61,549 bases of DNA from Bondarzewia mesenterica. Lineage: Eukaryota > Basidiomycota > Agaricomycetes > Russulales > Bondarzewiaceae. The notes beneath the pieces were generated by a model. The model was not told the DNA's origin. It ran no database searches and was given only the letters and a program-made list of their open reading frames with translations. The position numbers and the translations under genes are program-made. The DNA is taken from the NCBI GenBank assembly GCA_004802705.1, contig SGPL01000151.1, positions 1-61,549 on the forward strand. The letters run 5' to 3'. Shown here in pieces: positions 34,434 to 45,778 of the stretch (the first letter of the stretch is position 1; each line of letters starts with the position of its first letter).

Positions 34434-35723
34434 GTTGAAGTCACTATGTCCCTCGCCTGCCTTCTGCATATGTCCCGAGTTTTTGAAATCAGTGAGAGAG
34501 TGGAACTGATAATCTCACTCACAGATCTTTCGAGTCCGCTTCGCCATACCTCATTCCTGTCGGTACAAACATAGATGTCGCGGGTCTCGAGGTGAAGGGA
34601 GACAAGGGCCTGTAGACATAGAAATCTTGGCGCCTGGGACGCATGAATATCGAACGTCTCTTCAGTCCGAACACAGTTCGACATCACTGGCTACTCTTAC
34701 TGAAAGCCTGTTTGCACTGGGTTCTGAATCTCGGCGATCTCGTTCCCCCACACAGTGCCGGGTTGCACTGGTGAAGTCCGGGTATTCACCTCGCCCTTTC
34801 GCGATTGCCATTTAGTACGTTGACATTTGCGAGATTATGGAAGCTGTTAATTCCAGTATAAAAGCAAACGACAAATATCACCCATATGTTCTTTGTATAT
34901 CTCTCGTGAGATATACACGACTTAATCTGAATCTTAGCCCCTCCAGGTCAGTTCTTGCTGTATGATCATATAGCATTCTTTTCCGTGATTTTCATCAAGT
35001 GTGCCATAGGATACACGGTATGAGACCTCCGGTTTGATGCGGTGTCGCTTTACTCCCCTCCCAAAAATCCACAGAAAGTCTGAGGTCTCCTGCCTCGGCA
35101 CATTGTCTCATTCATGTTTATTCCGTCTCTTCAACTGCTCTCAGCAATAACTTGCACTAAATTTCACGGTCAAGCCAGCTGAGTTGGAGTGGATTCACAG
35201 ATCAACATCCCAAAGCCTTTGGGCGATTTGTATTCGTCGTGCATACCTACACACAACACGAGATATGCTCTAGGCATTACGAACTGATGGCTAACATACA
35301 ATTGCAAGCGAACCAGATCCTGAGTCGTAGACGGTCCATGATTTTGGTCGTGTGCTGAGGCCAAATTCTTGGAACTGAGGTAGAAAATGGCTTTTGTCGT
35401 GTGCGTAGATAGCGATGAGTGCGCTGTGTTATCGGCGATCAATATTTTGTTGTGGTGATGCTGGAATGTGGATTCAGAAACAAGGGTTTGCGAGGATGTT
35501 GAGAACTAACTTGGAAGCGTGGGAGCGGTTCGGCCATGCTGATCGCGCTCTTGGAACGAGACCGTCGCGAGGCAAGTTGCTTGGATCGACTTTTGGCGGG
35601 CTCTAATCTCTTTTCTCTGCAGTATCACCTCTATCGTCCCGCTCAGTCCTCCTTGCCTCTCCTTGCCTCACATATACCCCCCCCGCGTCCCTTGCGGCGC
35701 ATGCTAATATCTAGCTGGACGCC
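34434..35723. other. Intergenic region upstream of RAX2
   Basis: About 1.3 kb without a supported gene. A pyrimidine-rich run (CTCCTTGCCTCTCCTTGCCT, then a C run) near 35647-35690 lies just before the RAX2 start and is typical of fungal promoters. Confidence 0.5.
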
Positions 35724-38700
35724 ATGATATCGATTTTCGGTCCAACAAGTCCGCCATGGCTTGCTTCCTTCTTCATTCTTTTCCCCAATGTCGCCCTCGC
35801 TTCCCTCCCTCTCGTCGATTTTGATCGCATGGGAAAGGTCGGTCTTGCTGGCGCGTTTGCAGGACTAGAACTTTTCAACGACTCAGCGACTTCCGTGACG
35901 TTCGATTCATCAACTTCTACACTACTGTCTCGTTCATCCGACGGCGCCTTGTCCCGCCTTGGTTCGACCAACTCTGGTGGAAAGATTGAGGCTGGTTGTG
36001 CGCTAGGTGACACGTTCTACTTTGCGGGCTCATTTTCTTCCATCGCAAACACTTCCGCCTCCGACATCGCATCGTACACTCCCTCGTCAGGATCGTTCTC
36101 CGCTCTGGGAAGTAATGGACCGAACGGCGAGATACTCACACTGTTCTGTGACCAGAGCAATAACAGGGTCTGGGCGGGAGGTCACTTCACTTCACCCGGT
36201 CCATCTGTTGCCGTTTGGGATACCAAGGCGTCATCATGGTCGGCTGCTCCGTTCGGCGGGTTGTCCGGTGCAGCTGCGGAGGTTCGATCGATCACCGCGA
36301 ATTCCTCCCTGTCCAGTCTCTTTTTTGCTGGATCTTTCGTCACCTCATTCCAAGGCAATGGCTCCACCCTGAACACGACCAACAACCCCGATGTTCCTTT
36401 TTCTTCCGGCGCCACGCCTTTTTCCTCGTCACTTGTACCCGTGCCTTTGGAGAATGCAGAAGTCGAAGGATCGCCGTCTTCGTCAAACTCTCAGTTCAGT
36501 AACATCAAGAATATTTTGTGTCCTTCTGGGAGCGACGGGCCTGGAAATACCTGGTTAGCTGCGGACGGTACCAGTGCCCAAATAACGGCACGGACATTCC
36601 AATCCACGAGTGCCAGTGGCGTTCGTCTTGGAAATACATTCTTGGATGGCCGAGGCACTACGGGCTTCAGGTACCTTTTCGACCCGTTTTGATAATCGGT
36701 TTACACTAATTTCCGCTCCCTCGAAGTGTAATTTCCATTCCCGATAACACTGTCCAACGACTTCATTTCGTCGATCCCATAACTGGGCAGAACACTACTT
36801 GCACCAACCCTTGCCCTCTTTCCACCGACTCGTCCATCCCGTATCAGGATTTCACGTTTGACAGCGCCGTCACCCTAACCGGTGTCCAGGTTACTTTGTC
36901 AGAATGGCAAGGCGCCGGAGCCGGCCTCCATCTCTTCCAGCTTCTCTCTTCCGGGGCCTTCGCGTCCGCCATAGAAAGCCAGAACGGCCAATCTTGTTTC
37001 GCACCAGGCGCATCGAACACTTCTCGTACGGGGACGTGGACTGAGAAAGATGTGAGCACGAACATCCCGGGCACGACACAAGCGATTCTTGTCTCCACGG
37101 TGGGCGTTGGCACCTCCGCTGCTGATGGCCCCAGTTTCACTTGGATGCCTTACGTGTCCGCGTCTGGCGACTATGACGTCAACTTGCTCATTCCCGGCTG
37201 CACGAATTTCCAAGATTGCAGTCTCCGCACCTCGGTCAAGGTCACCGTCTTCCCCGGAGGTAACCAACAGCCTTCGGTGACCACTGTGTCCCAGACGAAC
37301 CAGAACGACCAGACACAGCTCATATACAGTGGACCCGTAGTCCCTTCGTCGCCTAATTTCGTCATGACGGTGACGATGACATTGGCCGATGCTCCGACTG
37401 GGAGCGGACAGAACGGGCAGTACGAGTTGGTAGCTGATAGAGTGCAGTTGCTGTTGACCTCCACGAATGTGACTGCTGGTTCCAATGGTACAAGCAGTGG
37501 TTCGGGAAGTGGGCGCATCGGATTTGGCTTCTTCGAGTGGCCGTTGAGTTCCTCGTCCAACGTTAACGCTACCACTACACTCGCCAATTCGACGGAAACA
37601 AGCCTGGATACCATTGGTTTCAGCTTGTTCAGCGGTCTCGGCGCAGCACCAGCCTTTCTGCGTCCACGACGAATGAAATAGCCGCTGTCGCGCACCACGC
37701 ATCTGGCACCGTCATTCTCGGCGGCTCGTTCTCGCTTTCTAACCCGAATGCGAGTAAACGTCGTCCTCTTCAAGAACGGTGCTCTTACCGCGCTCTCAGG
37801 GGGCGGATTGAATGGTCCCGTGACGTCCTTTGTGCTCGACGGAGACAAGCTCTTCGTTGGCGGCTCGTTTACCAACACTGCGACGTCGAAGAGTGCAGGA
37901 ACTCTCAGGGGAGTTGCAATGTACGACGTACAGCAGGACCAATGGACTACGTTGCAGGCCGGTGTCAATGGGGCTGTTACCAGTCTTAGCTTCAGCGAAG
38001 ACCAAGTCCAAGTTGCAGGCAATTTCACGACCTTGTTCTTGAGCTCGAATAGCGAGGATGGAACGGAATCGGCTGGCCTCGCTGTTTGGAATGTCAGCAG
38101 CAACGTGTGGGCTAACAGCGGCGGTTTCTTGGTTGGCAGCTTGACTTTCGTCGGCAACGGTACTTCGCCGTCTAAAGGCGGGCAACAGTCGCAGTTCGTT
38201 GCTGGAAACGTGGCTTCGACCCTCAAGTTTGGCGCAAGCGGTTTCGTCATGCTCCAGAACGGCGGAAGCGACGGTGTGCCGCAGGTCACACCCTTGGGCG
38301 TTCAACTCGAAAACACGGACAGCTCTACCACGACCAGTACGAGGCGCCGTCGCGCGCAACATGCACGCTCTGGCCCAACGGCGTGGATCTCGCATGTCAA
38401 GTTGCCGAGACTGTTCCCCAGACAGACAAGCTCCTCNTCGCTGGCCCCACTCCCTTCGGNTCTTTCCGCTCCTGCGCCTGCTGTACTTGCAGGCACGTTC
38501 TGGGCGAATACGTCGACTTCCAATGAAGTTGTGATCATCGGCGGCAATTTCTCGTTCGCGTCTGGTTCGGCGCAGTCGGCAGGCGTCGCAATCTACGATC
38601 CATCTTCGAGCACCCTCACCCCGCTCCAAGGCTCGCAAATTAACGGCACAGTCCGTGCGCTGCTCATTGACGATAGTCAGTTGTTCGTTGGGGGTGAATT

Positions 38701-40325
38701 CACTATCTCCGGCACGAACGCCAATGGCCTGGCCATGTATGACCTCACGAAACAGGAGTGGGATCTATCCGGTATCCAGCCCTTGCAGGGGAGTTCGGGT
38801 TCTTCGGTCGTTGTGCGGTCTATCACGACGTCCACTGCCAAGGCGAATACGATTATTGTCGCTGGTTCATTCGCACAGGCGGGTTCGCTGACTTGTCGAG
38901 GGATCTGTTCGTTTGACACGTCATCAAAGCAGTGGAACGCGCTTGGGAGTGGCATCCAAGGTGACGTGGCTTCTATTGCCTATGCGGGAGTGAGTAACCA
39001 TTTGTCTGTTAATACTCAAGTGGTGGTAGTGGATACTTAATTGAATCGCGCAGAGTAACCAAGAATTCCTTGTTGCTGCGGGCTCAATCTCCCTGTCGGG
39101 GAGCACATCCAATAACGTGGTCGAGTTCACCTTCGGTAATTCGAGCTGGTCCGCGATTGGTGGAAGTTCGGACCTTCCGGGTCCCGTTACTGCCGTTGAA
39201 GTCAATAACGGGAACAGCAGCAGCATCTTTGCTGCAGGAAGGCGAGCAAATAAGCAACTTTCTCCCAAGCTTGACCGAGATCTGACCTTTTGTCCAGGTC
39301 TTCCGATGGAACTTCGTCATTCTTGTCATTTTGGAACGGCGCATCGTGGAATTCGCTAGGATCGACTCTTCAGAGCGCGACAAACGTGTCTCAGCTGGCC
39401 ATGGTCCCATTGCAAGATACCCACAGTGCGAATGGAATTATTGAATCCGACCGGATGCTGCTGGTTTCTGGCTCCCTTTCCGACTCGTCCTTCGGCAACG
39501 CGTCGTCCGCGTTGTTTGATGGGCAGATATTTATACCTTATTTTGTTTCTTCTTCATCTTCTGGTACGCCTGGAGCGATTTCTTCACTTTTCAGATCGCT
39601 TTCTAGCTTCAGCTTCACCCAGCACCGTAAGTCATTTTCCGTGAACGGTAACAGAGTTTTGTTTGACTGTGATCGTGTTTCATTTATAGATTTCCTGGCA
39701 ACGGGCATCGTCATTCTTATATCTATAGCGATCTCTGCGGGCGTCGTCTTCCTCCTAGTGCTGATCGGCATCCTCTGGACTCTGTTCTCGCGTCGGGACG
39801 ATGCATTGAACAAGTTCGACGCCAGCGAGGTGGGAGAGGATGACGATTCCGCACACCACCGTCCATCGTCGCTTCTCGCTCACATCAATGCAGCCACCCG
39901 CACCACTATCATCGGCACCCAGAGCCCCTTCAACAACTTCAATCCCGAGAAGGAGGAGGAGGCGGCGGCTGCGGGCGCAGCGACCTCCACTGTTGGACAT
40001 GACCCATTCTCCGGCCCCGATGCTAGCAACTATATCCGTGCGGAAACACCATCGGACGCTGTCGCTGGCATGGGGGTTGACGAAGACAGCGGTAGGCCCG
40101 CTCATGCGCGATACTCATTCGATGGTACAGGCGAGGGTGAGCTACCATTGTCAGTGGGCCAAGAGCTTGAGATCTTGGATGATCGCGACCATTCGTGAGT
40201 ACTGTTCACCTAGGTCAGAAAATTTTCCTTGGTTTTTAGCTGACGACGACCTTTATAGATGGTGGTACGCACGAGATATACGTACGGGGGCAGAGGGGGT
40301 TGTTCCGGCAGCTTATTTGTATTAG
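35724..40325 (+). CDS. RAX2: RAX2 cortical polarity marker with C-terminal SH3 domain
   Basis: Large type I membrane protein of the RAX2 family, which marks growth or bud sites at the cortex. A signal peptide at 35724 is followed by repeated Kelch/beta-propeller-like units (AGAFAGLELF, FAGSFSS, VWAGGHFTS, FFAGSFVTSF, GGSFTNTA, GGNFSFASG, FVGGEFTISG, VAGSFAQAG). A transmembrane helix (FLATGIVILISIAISAGVV and on) comes after an intron at about 39629-39690. The cytosolic tail is about 150 residues and ends in an SH3-like fold: ARYSFDGTGEGELPLSVGQ, LEILDDRDHS joined to WWYARDIRTGAEGVVPAAYLY. Introns are needed near 36670-36719, 38992-39054, 39242-39297 and 40197-40258. The frame shifts at about 37650 and shifts back at about 37755. 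Two N bases are at 38437 and 38460. Confidence 0.87.
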
Positions 40326-40742
40326 ATTTTATTGTGTCTGCCCTTTCTATTATCCTGCGTGAACGTTTGCCGGCTGAGCTTTTTTTCATTGACTTTTTTT
40401 CATTTTCATTTCCGGTTGTTGCTGATCGTCGCACCTGTTTTGATTTCGCGTAACGATACCCCCTAACTCCCATAAGCATAGATCGACCTTTGGGTCGCTC
40501 GCTATTTGATCTACCTTGGTACCCCAAGTAATGTCTTCGCTTTGTCTTCATCGTCACCTCCCACTCCGCATCGTTACCTAGTCCGTGCGTATGACATTCC
40601 TTTGGCAAATTGTATATATCCATACGTAGGGCTTCTTGTTGGTTGGCAGTATGAATGAGACTCATGCATATGAATCGCAGAACTTGCTCTATGGTTGCGT
40701 ACGAAGCGTCAATGGCTTGTTCAGTATTGAAGTACAACAGAG

Positions 40743-42378
40743 CTACACTTCATCACACAGCGAAATACACAATAACGCAAGACTGGACAGTGTGATCACT
40801 ACAGAAGACAAGTCAATAATGATCATAAACGAAAGGAAGACAAGACGCACCTGAAGCAAAGGATCTCTGTAGTGTTTCTGGTGGTTGTTGATGAACCCCA
40901 TCTTCGTCTTGAAATCCTCTCTCCGTTTCTGATCGCGAAACTCCCGCACATGTCGCCCTGCCTCCCTCGCCTCTCCCCTATTCCTTGCCTTGATAACTTC
41001 CGTCCCACTGCCAAAAGCACCGAACCCACCCTTCCGCGGGACGAGCGCAGAATTCTTGTCCGCGAGCAACCGTCGGACCAGCGCAGCGCCCGAGTTTGGA
41101 TCCTCTAGTTTGCCTCCGCGAGGCGCACCGGGGAAGGATTGCGCGTAATACCTTCGCATGCTGCGATGGCCGATACGCGCGCCTGACGGGAGGACGAGCT
41201 CCAGATGAGAATCTCCGTACGTGATTTGGTTATCGGGTAGCGAGTCGTCGTCGGAGCTGCTCTCGTCAGAGTCAGACTCCTCGGGTTCAGAAGTCTCTTC
41301 TTCGATCACTTCGTCCACCTCGCCATCATCCACCTCTTCGTCATCTTCCCAACCCTCATCCGCTGCCGTCGCCGCTGCCGTCGCCAATTTTCTTGCCTTT
41401 CTCTCCTCCTTCCGCTTCCGCCGTTCCTCCGCATCGGGGTATGATGCAGAGAAGTCGTAAAATTCTGAGAGTTCCAACTGGTCTTTTTCCGAATCGTATG
41501 CGATCTTGCAATGACTCTTGTCGGTCATGTGCTTCCGTACGGCATCAAGTGTCCGGAATTCTCGTCCCTTGCCATTGCAAAAGACGCAAACATTGCCAAC
41601 AGCGATTTTCTCCCCGAGGTAGGTGACAAGTCCAGTGAGGTCGACAAGATAATCGGCATCAGGTATGAAGAACGAGTGTTCTGTCGACATGTGCGTCAAA
41701 TTGTCTTCAAGGGACGAGGAAGTTACGGGACAGAAGAGACACTGTGATGGGGAGAGGCGAGATCGAGCGGCCGCAATTTTTTGATCTATTGTTTCGTTGA
41801 CTGCGTTCTCGTCTGCATCCACATCGACATTGAGACTGATTCCCTTCGGTGGTTCTGATGGGGATGCTTCCACAGCAGATTGCGTCGGTTGTTCGCTAGA
41901 TGAGGAAGTGGGTTCTTCAACTGGAGCAGTCTCTTCGTGAACTGCCGGTTGCATCTTCGATTGGGTAGCAACCTTGAGCTCGTTCTCCTTATGCTTCTTC
42001 GAATTCATGTGTGACCGATATGCATTTTCGGTGGTATATGACTTGCTTAAAAACATGAACCTATGAGCACAGAATCAGGGGAAAGTGTAGATCAAGGACG
42101 CACTTGCAGATATCGCAAGTAGATCCCTTCGGTGAGAGCATCACGGCCGTCTCCTGTCTCCTCTCCAGCACCTTTTGATTGAACACTTCGACACTGACCG
42201 GAGGAAGAGAAGCAACGCGTCTCTTCATGTTGTACCGATGGTGATCGGAACGGTAATGATCCCCTGCAAAAAAAGTCAGCATTTCGCGAAGAGCGTCTTC
42301 GAGTGACTTACTCTGATCCTCTGCTGTGTGGAAAGCAATGGAACAAGACAGACAGGTGAACAGATGTTGCCCCTCCAT
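40743..42378 (-). CDS. REI1: Rei1/Reh1-type pre-60S ribosome maturation factor
   Basis: Cytoplasmic zinc-finger protein that helps remove Arx1 and Tif6-linked factors during late 60S subunit maturation. Exon 1 starts MEGQHLFTCLSCSIAFHTAED. The next exon has HYRSDHHRYNMKRRVASLPP, VFNQKVLERR, and STCDICK joined to SYTTENAYRSHMNSKKHKE (C2H2 finger). Further on are CLFCPVTSSSLEDNLTHM, LVTYLGEKIAVGNVCVFCN, RKHMTDKSHCKIAYD, a long acidic stretch, and LVLPSGARIGHRSMRRYYAQ, then MGFINNHQKHYRDPLLQ. All are family hallmarks in the right order. After DPLLQ a GTGCGT donor suggests a short last intron, so the true stop may differ from 40743. Two zinc-finger exons lie near 42061-42270. Convergent with RAX2. 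Confidence 0.92.
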
Positions 42379-42741
42379 GTTGATATCGGGCTCAGAGTTA
42401 AAAGCCAGTTATTCCTATGACGAAAATGAAGATGAAAGAAGGACGAGGGTGGATGCTGGTGAACAATTGGTAAGGGCCTCTCGAGGGCTTTCAATCTCTT
42501 TTCAATCTGCATGCTGGGGGAGTCATCACGATGTGTCATTCCACGGATGCGAAATGGCCACGTGCGACTCCTTCCGAACTTGAACTTGGTTGGTACGTAG
42601 TCTCCGTTGCAGACCTTATACAAAAGTATAGTTGGTACGAACGTTTTCCAGGATAAACTGAACCGAATCACCTCTGACCATCCAAGTAGGCCATTATAGA
42701 AGAACGAGATCGCAAACAGATCAAAAGACCCTCTCGATATC

Positions 42742-44208
42742 TTATAATTTCTGTACTATGATTGTCGTGTCATCCATCCACCTATCGAACTGCTCTATTG
42801 TCAACATGCGCGATACCTTCGCTATATCATCTCCCCCCAGAGCATCCCTCAGGAGACAAAGCGCCAAATTACCTGAAGTTTTATTATCATTCAGAACCTC
42901 GATCCAGTGTATAGCGGCCTCTTCAAGAGTAAAAAAGTCAGCATATAGATCAGTAAGACCGTCTGAGCACATAACGAGAAGGTGCTCTGCTTCGGCGGCG
43001 GAACCGGCCGGGCTATTCAGTCGCACATGCTGGACGTCTGCCTCATTGTTGAGGTAGGGAGGAGTGTGATTGCGGACGATGAACTCCCGAACTGCGCTAC
43101 CATATCTGAAGCCAATCTTGCTTTGCAAGAATATGCGATCCGTCCAGACTCGAGGTAGACGGTAGAGATAGTCACCGATGGCTATGAAGTTTCGTGCGAG
43201 TAAGTAAAGGTAATCCACAAACTTTAGGAAAACTCTTACCCCTCGTAAGGGCTATGGACCCAAGTACCCGTTCGCGTAATATGCACTCGGGCTCTCCTGG
43301 GTGCTCGCTCCTGATGCGCTCGGCCTCGGCAGGATTGCTAGCATTATGGTACGAGCTTAAGAGAGTGACCTTCCATTCGCCTGAAGGATCCCTAGTGCCC
43401 AACGCTACACGTCGACTCATTAGTTAGATCGACGAGTGTCACGAGCAGCAACGACTTTCCTGCTTGGCAATCGCCAAGGCTAGCAATCCACAGGTTTTCA
43501 CCGGACGCATCGACAAGGCAAACAAGTGCAGTAGTCCCTCTCATATTTCGGACGACTATGAACAGATTCTCTGGTCGGTGGATGATGTCGTGGATTTCCT
43601 TATCCGAAAGCTTGTCGATCTCCTCGAGGCCCCCCGGGAAAATCGCCAATAGCTCGTCCAACATGGCATTGTCGAATGAGGCTATGGCACGAGAAAGTGT
43701 GTTCGATATGTTTAAGATTCTGATTGCATCTTGTCCACTGATCGAATCGTCGATAGTTGATTCAAGCGCCGCACGTAGGTGAGGAGGAAAGTTCTGAACA
43801 GTGTAATCGACCATTTCCGCGCCCGCATGGCCTAGAATTACAGGCGAGATTATTAGACGTCTGTTTTACGAGGGAATAAGGTAATATCTGACCGTCGAAT
43901 ATGGCAGCAAATCGCCAGTTTCCGTCGGCAAGTTGCCAGTCCTGGACGGTATACCGGTCCTGGCTCGCCTCGTATGAATTCGGACACGGCTGGATGGTGA
44001 CGCAATCAGCATTCCCGATCTTCGTTGCACTGGACATACGAGCCAGCTCGGCAGTGAGGTGAGGCTCGTGGAGGATGCGGTACTTCCATGGTCCATAAGC
44101 AGGACCAAGTCCCATGTTCGTCTCGGCGAACTGCCCCGCAGGACTCGACTGCTGAGTAGGCCCAGACATATCGGCAAAGGGAATATGAGGACTCTGAGCA
44201 ACCCCCAT
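42742..44208 (-). CDS. PP2C-family phosphatase, pyruvate dehydrogenase phosphatase type (copy B)
   Basis: Paralogue of the phosphatase at 23102-24558. AAIFD joins GHAGAEMVDYTVQNFP across an intron (about 43834-43894), giving the PDP-type DGHAG motif. TALVCLVDASGENLWIASLGDCQA carries the GD site. The next intron leads to VALGTRDPSGEWKVTLLSSY and RIRSEHPGEPEC. Another leads to AIGDYLYRLPRVWTD. LLVMCSDGLTDLYADF and WMDDTTIIVQKL complete the metal site. The residues needed for catalysis are present. It shares intron positions with copy A at the DGHAG and CQA joins, so both descend from one ancestor, but the proteins differ at most other positions. ATG 44208 is the only convincing start. Substrate unknown. 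Confidence 0.87.
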
Positions 44209-44926
44209 GTTGGATGAGAGAAAGTATGCCAGTACTGCGCGTTATGCCCTGCTAGTGAAAGTTCAGACGGCTTTTATTTGAATATCAGAGGTCCCACTTT
44301 CCTTACTTTCTGTGAGGTCAGTGGGCAGAGGGTAAGGCAGACTGAAAGGCGCACCATTTGTCCTGCCGGTATCCGTAAGGGATGCGGGCGTAAAGGGCTT
44401 GAGAGTGCACTGCCACTACCCCTAACTTCCAGTTTCAAGATTCGGGCTGGATTGAACTCATCTCACGGAGTGATAAACTCAACGGGTTCTTCCGCGCTCA
44501 ATCATCCAGATCGATCGTCCAGATCGATTGTCCAGTGGGCAAGTTGGCTAGTCTCAGGGTCACAAGCAGGTTGTAGATACTCCTTCAACTTACGCCTCTG
44601 GATATCCTTGTCTGACAAGTAGGTTGGGAGTTGATTTTTCCATTCCCCAAACGTTCTCGCGGAGTGTGAAGTTGAAGTTTTAAAAGATCTCAGATAGGTC
44701 CACCAGTTATGTACGACATCAAAAAGACGCGAAGGCCTAAAAAGTGTTAGATGCGGAGTGCACAAAACAAAACAAAACAAAAAAAGTAAGAGCTACGGGT
44801 CGTCACTATAAGTTCTGATGATGTGGTTATTGAGAATTGTCGTAGAACACATTACAATCCCGGTTCTGCATTCCGCAATTGAACCCTAATCAACGTGAGT
44901 GAAGTCCCACGAGATCATAGCAAGTA
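44209..44926. other. Intergenic region between phosphatase copy B and the inverted-repeat element
   Basis: No supported gene. It contains a 13-base tandem duplication (TCCAGATCGAT[C/T]G) at 44504-44529 and a (CAAAA)n-like microsatellite at 44761-44786. Confidence 0.5.
44761..44786. repeat. A-rich (CAAAA)n microsatellite
   Basis: CACAAAACAAAACAAAACAA followed by an A run. Simple repeat. Confidence 0.75.
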
Positions 44927-45685
44927 CTGTACCATTCCGACCAATTCGTTTGTCACACGTCACAAGGGTGCTGGCGGAACGAAATTTTGGGGGGTGTCAC
45001 ACGTCACATCAAGCCTGTATGAAACCATTTGACGGTTGTCATCTAGCGAGTGTCACAAAATTTCGTGACACACACCTAATGTGGTGTGGCTGGAGTCACA
45101 AAATTTGTGAAGTTCAACCCTTTGTTTAATATAATTTAATCTCGTCGGTTCTTACCGGGACCTTTCTGAGCCCGCAAGCCACGCTTGCGCGGCGCACCAC
45201 CTGTACGCTTTCCGTCGAGCACGATCCGCACTTGCTCTCCGTCGAGCGCGTCACAACGTCCATAATGACGTTGCATCCGCTTTGCACGTGCCGCGGGCAG
45301 ACGCTTTTCAGGGAGGCTGCGCGACCTGCACTTCCTTGTCTTGCTCTCGTTCTGCCCAGAGCCTCTCCTGTTTCTCATTCGTGACCCTCCTCTCTCACCC
45401 TTTTACTATAGCTACGTTTCTTCTACCAACGCTACCTACTGCTCTGAATCAAAATTTCGGGTCAGCTCGTGTTTTGTACGAGCGGCCGCGTTCGGACCTA
45501 ATTTTTTCGGCCAGTTTCCGGTCCCCAACGAGTCGTGCTCGAGTCCCTCAAGTGAACGGACGAGATTTTTGACTGGGAATGAAATTATCCCCTTGTCACA
45601 GTCATACCCTACCCCAAATGAATGGATGAACTTGAAACCTGTCACACGGGTCATTTTCAAGAATGAATTGGTCGGAATGGTACAG
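44927..45685. mobile_element. Small inverted-repeat DNA transposon (MITE-like), TA-flanked
   Basis: A 759-base element bounded by perfect 21-base terminal inverted repeats. The left end is CTGTACCATTCCGACCAATTC (44927-44947) and its exact complement lies at 45665-45685. Each end is flanked by TA, as with Tc1/mariner-like target duplications, although TA is also part of a longer 23-base match. Beneath the left end are repeated motifs: TGTCACACGTCAC at 44951-44963 and 44995-45007, and near-palindromes GTGTCACAAAATTT..GTGACAC (45050-45071) and TCACAAAATTTGTGA (about 45095-45110). TGTCACAC recurs near the right end. The centre is GC-rich with an 80-codon minus-strand frame (45136-45378) I do not recognise. 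With no transposase seen, it is probably non-autonomous. Confidence 0.72.
45136..45378 (-). other. Arg/Lys-rich open frame inside the element
   Basis: Eighty codons of strongly basic sequence (start MRNRRGSGQNES, end GPGKNRRD) in the GC-rich core of the inverted-repeat element. It may be a scrap of a transposase tail or captured host sequence. No domain is recognised and no promoter is seen. Confidence 0.3.
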
Positions 45686-45778
45686 TAAACACAAAAAATG
45701 GAAGAAATATAGTGCCCCAATGCATGCTGCGGCATACATAAAAGATACAGTGTATATGGGAGACTACTGAGGGCCCGC

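Noticed and set aside
37171..38289. Long open frame on the minus strand inside RAX2 (also 36899-37702 and 37796-38638)
   Set aside because: Antisense to clear RAX2 repeats. GC-rich Ser/Thr codons on the sense strand leave open frames on the other strand. No domain or splice evidence.
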